Source: Dactylorhiza incarnata (lineage: Eukaryota > Streptophyta > Magnoliopsida > Asparagales > Orchidaceae). From it: a stretch of DNA of 64,000 bases. Shown here one piece after another: positions 23,401 to 33,301 of this stretch (positions are counted from its first letter, which is position 1; every line of letters starts with the position of its first letter). Position numbers and translations under genes: made by a program. Below the pieces are notes generated by a model. That model did not search any database, was not told where the DNA came from, and worked only from the letters and a program-made list of their open reading frames with translations. The stretch lies in contig JAWHQI010000148.1 of the NCBI GenBank assembly GCA_033032865.1, positions 3,181,501 to 3,245,500 on the forward strand, written 5' to 3'.

Positions 23401-24700
23401 AATGAAATTGATTGTAGATAAACATGTGTAGAAACGCTTAGCATGCCTCTAAGTATGAGTAATGTATTATGTTTGATAATGATTTATTCACTCACTTATT
23501 TTTGATAATCTACATGTGTTTACAATCCTATACTTGCATGATTGTGTAGTGTAATAACATAAATAATTAAAATGCATAAATAGATTACATACACAACATT
23601 GAATTGGTTATTAAAATTCTTTGTCTTTCATGCACTTATTCTTTAGAGAAATTTGGTTTCAAATGCTATGTTTGCAAATCAAGTGAATTCGGAGTCCTTA
23701 GTCACTAAACTAAAAAGCAAATAATAAATGACATGGAAAACTCCACCAAGCACTACTCACCCTCCTGATAAGTCTTAATGAGCATTGTGAGGTTGAGCAC
23801 ATTGGCTAAAGAATTGTAAAGTTTCTTGTGGCAAACAATTTATTCCACACTTCTCTTAGTACACCGGATCACAAAAAAATGAAAATAAAGCGAAAAAGTA
23901 TAAATGTGATCCCCAAGCACTACTTTGCACACTAATAAGTCTTAATAAGCATTGTGTGTGCAGAGCACCTTGGTAGTTATACTATTTATTCATGTGCATT
24001 GAAATATTGTGGAAGTAATAGTATTTGTGTATTTTAATGTTGTGTTATTTCATTATATATGTCATGTGTTTTTGATTTATTCACTTGTATACTTTATCAA
24101 AACACTACTTTGTACACATCATTATCTTTCAAAAAACTTCTACTCATGAGAATTGGATCATAATGCTTATCTACTCAATTCTCTACAAACTTAAGTAAAT
24201 GCACTAGATAACAAAGCATGACCGCTACAATGTTTATGTTTACTTGAAATGCAAATTTTATTACATTGTAGTTTTTGTATTTTTTTTCTTGATATTATGA
24301 AATCATGGTTGCAATTTTATCTTTATAGAATAGCATCTCTTGAATCTTTAACTCAAACATCAACTTTTCAAATTTAAAACTCATTATTCTTTATATGATT
24401 TTATCTTCTAAAATGATGTTTATGTTTAAGAGTGCTTATTATATTCTTCTGCTAAGTTTACCACTTATGCTCATTCATGTTAATTATTTTTAACGTCATG
24501 GTTTTCTTTTCAACAAGAGGTATCTTAAAATAGAATGCTTACTTTATCATGTCAGCTATGTTGTTTACTATTATATGTTCCAACATGCTTATATTTTTCT
24601 CAACAAGTAGTATTTAACAGACTTTTGATTGCATCCTACTTTTCTTCTCGACATAGAACATATTACTTCTTTTTGCACACTCTCACCTAAACCCTCTTTT
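20495..24700. other. B interior, AT-rich non-coding
   Basis: About 4.2 kb at the place where pol should be. Six-frame reading shows only short AT-rich frames, with no DSG, DDE or YVDD motif. A few TAACGCC...GGCGTTA-type inverted motifs occur (about 21447-21487 and 22873-22893), matching ones in the B LTRs. AAGCACTACT and AATGAGCATTGTG-like phrases occur twice (23750 and 23920), so some internal duplication is present. Confidence 0.6.
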
Positions 24701-24707
24701 GATTCTA

Positions 24708-25166
24708 CCAAAAGGGGAGAATAAATTACATAAATCTAATATTTAGGGCGAGTACATTATAATGATTTCAAACTCAAAGAAAGTATTTATGTAGGGGGGA
24801 GTAATCATAAAGGAGGTGCATACAATATCATATGCTCGATCATGACAATCCTTCAATAAGTGGTTCCTAATAAATCTTAATAGATATACACTCATCCCTA
24901 CCCACTTTTGCTAATAACAAAAGGGGGAGGAGAAATTGAGAAATCTAGTCAAATAGATATTTAGGGGGAGTATATTATAAGAGAACACTTATGTAGGGGG
25001 GGGGGGGACTTCATATAAAAAGAGTATGCATTATCGCTTTCAAATCTATCACGTTTTAAACCAGTTATTCATGCATATATTATTACCTCACTTATCTATA
25101 AACACAAATGGTCTTAATCTCACTAATTTCTCATTCAAGTATTTGTTATTATCAAAAGGGGGAGAT
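24708..25166 (+). other. Cluster of polypurine tracts before the B 3' LTR
   Basis: Three AAAAGGGG(G)AG-type runs, at about 24712, 24918 and 25154-25166. The first two are each followed by AAATCTA...ATATTTAGGG and TTATGTAGGGGGG, so about 200 bp of PPT-bearing sequence is tandemly repeated. The last abuts the LTR and is the working PPT. Several PPT copies before the 3' LTR are a known Sirevirus trait, which supports the lineage call. Confidence 0.75.
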
Positions 25167-27068
25167 TGTTGGAGCCTATGTTTCGCATCTCTTGGTTTGA
25201 GAATAACAAATACTGTGTTGTATTTGATCTTGTATTTTGTGTGTTTATAGTACGCAGGTTGTATAGGAACTATAGCTACACATCCCTATTAGTAGTATAC
25301 TGAATGGAGATGACTCTCTGGAAAGAGAGTTAACGCTCGCGTTAGTTGTTAATGCCCCGTATTAACAATCGTTGAGAAGGAAACCGTCAAGAAGGAAACC
25401 GTCAAGAAGGAAACTGTCGAGAAGAAATGCCATCGAGAACGAATCCGTCGAGAAGCAGAGACAATGCCAGGCGTTAGGACTTAATGCTGGGCAATAGTCG
25501 TTCGACAAATTATGATGCCGGTCGACAAAACTGCGTTGGACGAAATGAAAATCCGTTCGACGAAATGAGATGCCGGTCGACGAAACTGCATTCGATGAAA
25601 TGAAATTCCGTTCAATGAACTTTGATAGTGTTAGACAAAATTGAGTTCGGCTACATTGCGTTCGACGAACTCTGATGGCGTTCGACGAAATTGAGTTCGG
25701 CGATATTGCGTTCGACGAACTTTGATGGCATTCGACAAAATTGAGTTCGGCGACATTGCGTTCGATGAACTTTGATGGCGTTCGACGAAATTGAGTTCGG
25801 CGACATTGCATTCGACGAACATTGATGGCGTTCGACGAAATTATATTCGACGAACTTTGATGGCGTTCGGCGAAATTGCGTTCGACGAAATAAGATGTCG
25901 TTCGACGAAAATCCACAAACTGCCACGATCTTGATGGTTGCGTGATTTTAGCCATGATAGTGCACGTTCACTAACGTCGGTGTTAACTCTTAACGCCACG
26001 CTTAGCTCCTGAGGCTATTTAAAGTACAACCACTCTCATTCCTTACGTGAGATGATTCCAGAATTCCAATAATTTTAAGAGAGGCTCATGTACAGCAATT
26101 AAGAGATCTCCCTTGGGCTATCATGAAGATCTAAAGAGGATTTTGAAGGAGGTCTACAACGCATATTCCATACGAAGGACGATCGTTTCAAGAATGCCAA
26201 CATCTACATCGCCTTCGTCTTCACCTTCATAATTTCTTGGGGAGTTTCTCTTTACTTATCTTGTAATCTTTTACTTTTTCCTTTTGTAATTTGTGTGGAG
26301 AAATCGTTCGGGGAGAACGTTGGATTCTGGGAAGGATTCTGTGGGTAATTCGCCGTGGTTGTTGGCGACTAGGTCCTTGTGCGGCTTAGGGGGTAATTCG
26401 CCGCCTTGTGCATGGCGACTAGGTCGAGGGTAGATCTAGGGGGTGGTTAGAGGCCTTATCTGGGGTAAAATAGGCTATAGCCAACCGGTCCTTGTGAGAA
26501 GGACCGGTGAAATAACAAAAAGTGTTTTTGTATATTCCCGCCTTGATTTCTAGCGTTATAGAAATTAGATATTTGTTTATTCAATTTATTATGAAATAAA
26601 ATCATGTCTTTTAATGTTCTATTCAATTGATTTTATTTCCTCTTCAAGAATGTTTTAATTTATATTTTCATTAATGTATTAAAATTAACATTTGTGTAAT
26701 TATATTTGAAATACAATAATTGTTTTCATTATCTCTGATTTTCTAGAATTGTATTTCATTTAAGATTTCATAAGTTAAAACACTGCTGCAATCTTTTTGT
26801 GCTAAGGTATATTTTCTGGAGAGCTAACGCCCCGCGTTAACACTTAACGCCGGCGTTATCAATAGTTAACAAAAAGTTTTGTTTCTCTTGTTTAAAAAGG
26901 AATCTTCAATACAATTTTTTCTAAGATATCAAAATATATTTTCTTATAAAATATTCCTAAACTTTGATCACAAACTTTGATAAATTTAATTAAGATTTAA
27001 AATTCCATAAACCCTTATTCACCCCCCCCCCCCCCCCGCCCCCTCTAAGGGCGCTGTAAGATCCAACA
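25167..27068 (+). repeat. B 3' LTR
   Basis: 1902 bp, uninterrupted. It gives the unbroken structure of the B LTR: motif array at about 25495-25920, TATTTAAAG near 26015, a GC-rich GGTAATTCGCCG repeat (about 26340-26410), the perfect palindrome TAACGCCGGCGTTA at about 26846, and a long C-tract before CTCTAAGGGCG (about 27021-27052). Confidence 0.92.
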
Positions 27069-27330
27069 GTACTCACATTTTGGGGAACCTCTATAAAAAT
27101 TCTGTGTCTTCTAGTTTGCTAATTTTCTGTGTTGTCCATATAGCTAGTTTACATTACTATTTTCTGCTTTATATTTCAGCATTATTTTATTCTGTCTGAG
27201 ATCTTGATTAAGCATAAATCCGTAGATTATTTTATTGTACTCACAGTTAGAATAGGAATAATTTTTAAATCTCTATTCACCCCCTCCCTCTAGAGGATTC
27301 TCAGAGGAACATTGTGCACTTTCAACACTA
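27069..27330 (+). repeat. Fragment of another Sirevirus-like LTR, 3' end only
   Basis: It abuts B and ends with CTCTATTCACCCCCTCC...CTCTAGAGG and CACTTTCAACA, the same layout as the 3' ends of the A and B LTRs. No PBS follows and no 5' part is visible in the window. Probably a truncated or solo LTR of a third family. Confidence 0.5.
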
Positions 27331-27905
27331 TTTTAGTATATTGAGCATACGTGCTCCGAATTGACTTCTATCAGTCACGTTAGACTCGTATGGTCGATAC
27401 GAGTGCAATGGAACTCATTTCATTTCAATCCGAGGACATTTGGTGAAAGTGGATATTTTGAGTAATGTATCGCATCACGACGACACTGTTTTAGTATATT
27501 GAGCATACATGCTCTGAATCGAGTTCTATCAGTTGCGTTAGACTCGTATAGTCCATATGAGTGCAATGGAACTCGTTTCATCCCAATCTGATGTCATATG
27601 GAGAATATGACAGGTTTGAGTATCGTATGGCGTCACGATAATGCACTTTTGTATTTTGAGTATACGTGCTCTAAATTGAGTTCCGTCAATTACGTTAGAC
27701 TCCTAAGTCAATACGAGTGCAACGAAACTCGTTTCGTTCCGATCAGAGGTCATATGGAGAAAATGACCATTTTGAGTATCGTTGCGCGTCATGACAATGC
27801 CACTTAGTATATGGAGTATATGAACTCGGAATTGACCTCAGCCAGTTGTGTTAGACTCATATGGTCAATACAAAAGCGACAAAATTCGTTACGCTCAATT
27901 CTGCC
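27331..27905. repeat. Satellite-like tandem repeat, 158-bp period
   Basis: Units start near 27331, 27489, 27647 and 27804 with TTTTAGTATATTGAGCATAC or variants, giving spacings of 158, 158 and 157 bp. Shared blocks include GTTAGACTCGTATGGTC and GTGCAATGGAACTCGTTTC. Units differ by many substitutions, so it is an old array; the fourth is partial. Confidence 0.85.
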
Positions 27906-29197
27906 ACATTTTGGTCAACTTGGTCAAAATGGGTCCCGTCAAGTTTAGTGATGCATCGAAAAGCATGCACACATCAGTATTACTCAGATACACCAACATT
28001 GGCTCATCACTTGATGACTTGGACCTACTTTGACTTTGACCCACTTAGGGGGACCTGCCTTATAGTTGACTTTGGTCAAAACCACTAAAAGTGGATTTTT
28101 CTTATTTAACGTATCCACCCAATGCAAACTCATCAAGGTCTCACCTTGGACCATTCACAACCCTAATGGCTCTGATTTCAAGGCTAAACCAGGAGGTTAT
28201 CTTGGGCTCAGGACTAAAGCAAGAGGCCCACCTTCCACTCTCTCTTTCTCCTCTCTCATTTTCCCTCACATGCATAATAGCCTAGCTAGGCGTGTAGGGT
28301 GTACAACCACCAATGAAGGGCCGCCACCTTCCCCTAACCAGCTGGGAGGAGCCCAAGTGATCTCCTCCATGGGAGAATAATCCCACACCATGGAGATGAG
28401 AGAGGGGGGCCTTGCTCTCCTATATATACGTTCCTCCTCCATTCAGTTCATTTCACTCCTCTTCACCAGCCCAGTCGAACACAGCCACCCCCTTGCCGGA
28501 GCCCCACCTCGCCGGAAAACCCAAACCCGAGCTTCACCACCCTCCACCACCTCCAATGGCGGAACTTGCTGAATCTCACGGAGGCCTCCAAACCAGGTGG
28601 GACCTCCTCCTCTCCTTCCTCCCTACCTCCCGGACATGTCACATGCGAAATCCAGCAGCTGGAGCGCCCCCCCCACCCCCACCCCCCCCCCCCCCCCCAC
28701 CCCTCCTCTGTTCTTTTAAAAAAAGCTCTGGCGATGGCAGGCCACAATAAGCCATCGGACCACCACCGGAGGAAGTGGCCACCCCCTGGGAGTCGACTGG
28801 GGTGGAGCCATGGCCGTCCGGCGGCAGAGAAGGCCTGCAAGGGGCGGCGGTGCGTACAGGAACTAAGTTTTGATAAAAAAAATTTATAAAATTTTATAAT
28901 TATATTTATTATATCATTTGATTTTTCCAGGCCTTATAGGTAGCCCAAATGCAAAAAATTTGAACATGAAAGTTGCTCATCTTGGCAAGGGATACCTGCT
29001 GTAAAAATTTCATAATTTTGAAAGAGGCTAAGTACTTTTAGGAATTAAAATACATCAAATATTTAGTTTTTTGAATTATCAGAGGAATTAAATTAGATCA
29101 AAAAATTATGATATAAATATGGGATTTTTTTAGACCACATGTACATCTGTGGAAATTATTTGAGAATTTTCAGAAGTCACTATGATAATTTAATAAT
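27906..29197. other. Non-coding stretch with a possible LTR or promoter-like piece
   Basis: 27890-28080 is rich in TTGAC/GGTCAA. CTATATATACG at about 28419 is a TATA-like site, followed by GC-rich sequence and long C-tracts (28658-28699). Proline-rich reading frames here come from the C-tracts and are not credible genes. From about 28870 it becomes AT-rich. No LTR boundary was found. Confidence 0.4.
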
Positions 29198-29700
29198 TTA
29201 ATCAAGCTGGGTCCTTTACTTGAAAATATTCCTGGGAGAGATTTTCATGACCCACATGGCTAAAAGCTTTATATGATGTGTATTAGAGTATAGCACAGCC
29301 TAGAAATAATAATCCAATTTTTATATTGATTCCTAATATTTTTCAAGGATTTAATCAAGCTGGGTACTTTACTTGTAAAAATTTCATGGGGGAGATTTTT
29401 ATTACCCACATGGCTGAAATTTTTATATGATGTATGTTGGTATATGGCACAGCCTAAGAATAATAATCATATTTTTATATTAATTCCTAATATTTTTCAA
29501 GGATTTAATCAAGCTAGGTCCTTTACGTGTAAAATATTCCAGAGGAGATTCTCATGTACAACATGGCTGAAATTTTTATATGATATGTATTAGAGTATGC
29601 CACAGCCTAGGAAAAATAATCAGATTTAATTATGCATTCCTTTTATTTTTAAAGATTTAAATAAGGTAGAAATTGTTGGTTTATAATATCAAAGGCTTTT
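29198..29700. repeat. Tandem repeat, about 152-bp period
   Basis: TTTAATCAAGCTGGGTCCTT recurs at 29198, 29350 and 29504, with a fainter fourth copy at about 29655. Shared blocks include CACATGGCT and GGCACAGCCTA. Copies are moderately diverged. Confidence 0.8.
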
Positions 29701-30476
29701 AACTTTGTTATAAAAATATGAGAAAATCTCCAGATAACAGTGGATCTGGTGATTGCCCACTGAAAAGTTTGGTGATTTATTGAAAGGTTATCTATTTTTA
29801 AAAAAAAAATTATGGTCTCTTCATATTATTTTAAAAATTATAGAGAGCTCCTACCTCGGGAAATGAGCCTAATAAAAATATGGGGCCTTTCTTATTGTAG
29901 TATAAATCATCATGCAAAATTTGGCAATTTTTGGAATAACAGAAGCATCTTTGGTATTTGTTGAATAAAAGAGGTTTAAATCAGAAGAATTAATATCGCT
30001 CGTAATACAGGAAATTGATTCGCCCCAGAGCGAGCAATTGAGGTTAAAAGAGATTGCGTTAAACCTCCTACGGAGATTTGGAGTCTTAATGATTAAATCG
30101 GGTGTTTATAATAAAGAGGCTTGGTATTATGATAAAGCTTGATCGAAATCTTGTAATCCGACGATTCTCCCAAAATAGGGCAACTAAAAGTAACAATCGT
30201 ATACAATCAAACCGGCAGACCCTAAAACGGTAAAATACTAAGAACTTGCTGCAGAATTGTGAACTTGCCTCCTTGGAACGGAGAAGCCTCCTATGAATGG
30301 AGATGCCTCCTTGGAACGGAGAAGTCTCCTTAGAATGGAGAGAAGAACTGAACTTGCCTCCTGTGATGGGGATAGAACTGAAGGACTACTAACTTCCTAA
30401 TTTTCTTTTATTTTAGATTTCGCACTTTCCTTTAGTATTTCTTTTACTCCAGTTCAGTACTGGTCTAGTTCCTTTC
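29701..30476. other. Unassigned DNA left of element C
   Basis: AT-rich to about 30240, then four short GCCTCCTTGGAACGGAGA-type repeats (about 30267-30365). No coding signal. The last five bases, CTTTC (30472-30476), are the C target-site copy. Confidence 0.5.
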
Positions 30477-31058
30477 TGTTGAAACCAAGACTTAAGAACA
30501 AGACTTAGTCTTTGTGGAGTTCGGGCCCTCAACAAGTTGGGGGGTGACCTCGCACTTACTTCTCCCAAGGGAGACCTCTAGGCTAAGAGGCTAAGGAACC
30601 AAGAACAAGCCCAAGGGCTCGGCGAGGAGGTCCCACCACACACCCGGAAGATCTTAGAGTGCTTCCCCTACCAAGCCAATGTCAGGCTTGGCCACCTTTA
30701 GAGGCTCTCCTAACCCACTAAAGAGAATTGGGGAGAGAGAGGCCAAAAGAGAGCTCCTCCAAATGGTGCCCCCTTGGTCCTATTTATAGTTTTCTAGAGT
30801 TGGTCTGCTAATAGCCAGAATCTGGCCTACGAGATTACGAGAATGCCCTCAAGTTTGGCCTGCCAACAGCCAAATCCGGCTATTCCAAGGCACTAAACGC
30901 AGACCACCCCCTCTCCTTGAGGCTGGGCGAGAGGGGGAAGACCGCCTCCCTTGCTCGCCCCCCTCACCGGGGTGGGGTGAGACTGGGGGTCAGCCCCTCT
31001 CCGGCTCGCCCCGTAGCTGGGGCGGGGCGAGCCGAGGGTTGGCCCCTCTCCGGCTCGC
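30477..31058 (-). repeat. C 3' LTR, part left of D
   Basis: It matches 46943 onward: the GAAACCAAGACTT start, a GGGGGTGACCTCGCACTTAC block, and GGTGCCCCCTTGGTCC. It includes CTATAAATAGG (complement of about 30779-30789), the TATA box that shows minus orientation. It ends in the first CTCGCCCC repeat units; 31054-31058 (CTCGC) is the D target-site copy. Confidence 0.9.
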
Positions 31059-32958
31059 TGATGATGCATATTTGGACTTAAATATGCTTATCATTATTAT
31101 TATATTTTTATTATAAACTATATATATTTTCTCTTAATTATATTATAATTATCTAATTATTAATATTTTATAATTATTCACACAAATGTTGTTTTATTTT
31201 ATTTTATGATAGGCTTGGGGGAATTTCGGCATATCTCGACATAAAAAGCCCGATGTCAACCTTTGATTAATGTTTTTACTATAGTTGGAGAATGACATTT
31301 TGCTGGAGTCATCGCATTGCTCGAGTCGCATCCATGCACGTGCAACCTGCCTTCATGCCAAAGTATCACAGCACCCATTCATGCCGCCAACCAATTCATG
31401 TAGCCCGCTTACACACCAAAGTTCTCGCCGACATGGAGCATTCACGCTGATTTGTCATGCCGATGCCGCACTCAAGATCGTCGCTTCCTTGTAGTCTGGC
31501 CACTCTGAGCTCATGCAAGCCGCCACTTTCTTGCCCAATGAAATCTATGTGAATCCCATGCAACCCATGCACACCGTCACACTCCTCCAATTTCATAAAT
31601 ATGTTGCCCACGTGAATTCCATGCTACATCATAATTCATTTCTCCATGCAAATACCCATCCACATGGATCCATTTTAAAGTAGCCCTTTCACGTCAGATC
31701 CACTTTATGAATCTGCCACTTCATATTCTCTCCAAATTCAATGCACAATTCGGTTTCCTCTCCTCCATTTAACATTATTATTATTATCATTATTATTAAT
31801 GCAATCTATTAAGGAAGCCATTCCACTCCTCCAATTAAGTAGCTGATTCAACTTGAACTCCTCCTCATTAGTCGAATTCCCCTTGGAATTCTATAGGCCA
31901 CACCATTTCATTTCTTCTCCTCTCCACCAATCAAAATCAAAGGAATGTTATTATTGATAATTTATTTTCAAGCAACCTCTCATCTTCATTTCTTTATTTC
32001 TCTTGGAGTCCAAAGGCCACAATTTATTGTAATTATGGATGATTCTAGATGGTTTTTGCATCTATATAAGGAGCACAAATTCAAGGCTTTTGGGAGGTTG
32101 GAAAAAGTTCAAGAGTTGGAGAAGAGAGAAAGTTCAAGAGAGTTCTACCTTGTTTGAGAGTTTAATTTCATGTTGTTTCTTATATGCTTTTGCTTCCACT
32201 TTGCTTAATATAGTTGTGCACTTTTATTATTTTCTTTTAATGAAAATGCAATCTTTCTCATTTATTGTTGTTTCTTTTCTTACTATGAGAAGCTAAATTT
32301 TCTCTTAGTGCTTGATTGGTTAGTACTGGGATGAAGATTAATTTATAATTTATCATTTCTAATTCTTAGATTTTTCGTTTCGATTTATTTTCGATTAAAT
32401 TTTTGTTGCGAGTTTATATTACTAGTATATAAATTTCGCTATCCGATTTGGTATTCTAGTTGGCCGAGAGGCTCGTGGATGCTTTAGATCTCTCGGGAAT
32501 AAATGGTTTGTTGTATTTTCTTTGAGAGTTGAAAATATTGCTGCTTTTGGATTCGGGATTAACGTTCATGCAATTTTAATTTATTTCAAATTTTAAGAGA
32601 TTATGTTTGAAGTATTATTAAAATTAGGAGATAGTTGTCTCTAGCCAGCCTCTATCGTATTTCTCAATCCTCCAATCGAAACAGAATTTTTAAGAATTAG
32701 AGCGCCACTTTTATAATCGGATTCCCAAGAACACCCAATCAAGTGCTAAGTCTTTTTAAAATCGTGAATTTCACTTTCGTAAATTCTTCGTACTTTCAAT
32801 TTTCAATTTCAAAAACCAAAATTAACTTTCATTCGGTAGGATAATAGTAACGGCATGAGTTGTAGTAATTGACAGTCTCGGTCTAATATGACATTTTTCT
32901 ATACTATGATGTGATAGGTGCACTTGCCTTTTCGAGTTGTTAGTAAAATAACCCATCA
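31059..32958 (+). repeat. D 5' LTR
   Basis: 1900 bp. CATCTATATAAGGAGC at about 32058-32073 holds a strong TATA box (TATATAAG) for this strand. Nearly the same sequence is at 41381-41401 in the 3' LTR. Short reading frames inside are not genes. Confidence 0.93.
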
Positions 32959-33301
32959 AGTTCTTGGCGCCGTTGCCGGGGACCTTTTGTCAATATTAAA
33001 AAAGCGCCTTCGCTATTACTTCTACAAAAATATATAAAAAAAATTATATTTATAATCAACCCACATCATCTCTTTTTCTACCCCACCTAAATTCTCTCGA
33101 AAAGGGCAAGGTTGGCTTAAATACCACCATTTTGCCTAGTACCGCTGCGATCCCTTCACCGGGTAGACCTCGGGAAATTCGAGAGTCAATCAGCAAAAAA
33201 AAATTTATTAAAAAAAGGAGTTTTTATTTTATTTCATCCTTTAGTTCTCTCGTTTTCTTTTCTTTTCCGTTCTCTTTTTCTCCCTTTTCTCTTTCTAGTG
33301 C
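32959..33301 (+). other. D primer binding site and leader
   Basis: TGGCGCCGTTGCCGGGGA at 32965-32982 is complementary to the 3' end of tRNA-Asp, the Athila-type primer. An AT- and T-rich leader of about 320 bp follows, with no ORF. Confidence 0.92.

Larger units (their letters stand above)
15927..27068 (+). mobile_element. B: gag-only, pol-less Sirevirus-like LTR retrotransposon
   Basis: LTRs begin TGTTGGAGCCTATG (15927 and 25167) and end GTAAGATCCAACA (19525 and 27068). A tRNA-iMet PBS (TGGTATCAGAGC) and a PPT (AAAAGGGGGAGAT) mark the inner edges. The 5.6-kb interior has a copia-type gag start but no protease, integrase or RT motif. The flanks, ATTTT before and GTACT after, do not match, so either one end has been rearranged or the element arose by recombination. 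The LTRs are closely similar once S (16050-17754) is removed. It would depend on enzymes from another Sirevirus. Confidence 0.85.

Noticed and set aside
28390..28889. Proline/histidine-rich frames that could suggest a host gene start
   Set aside because: They depend on C-tracts of uncertain length, have no domain and end at once in AT-rich DNA.
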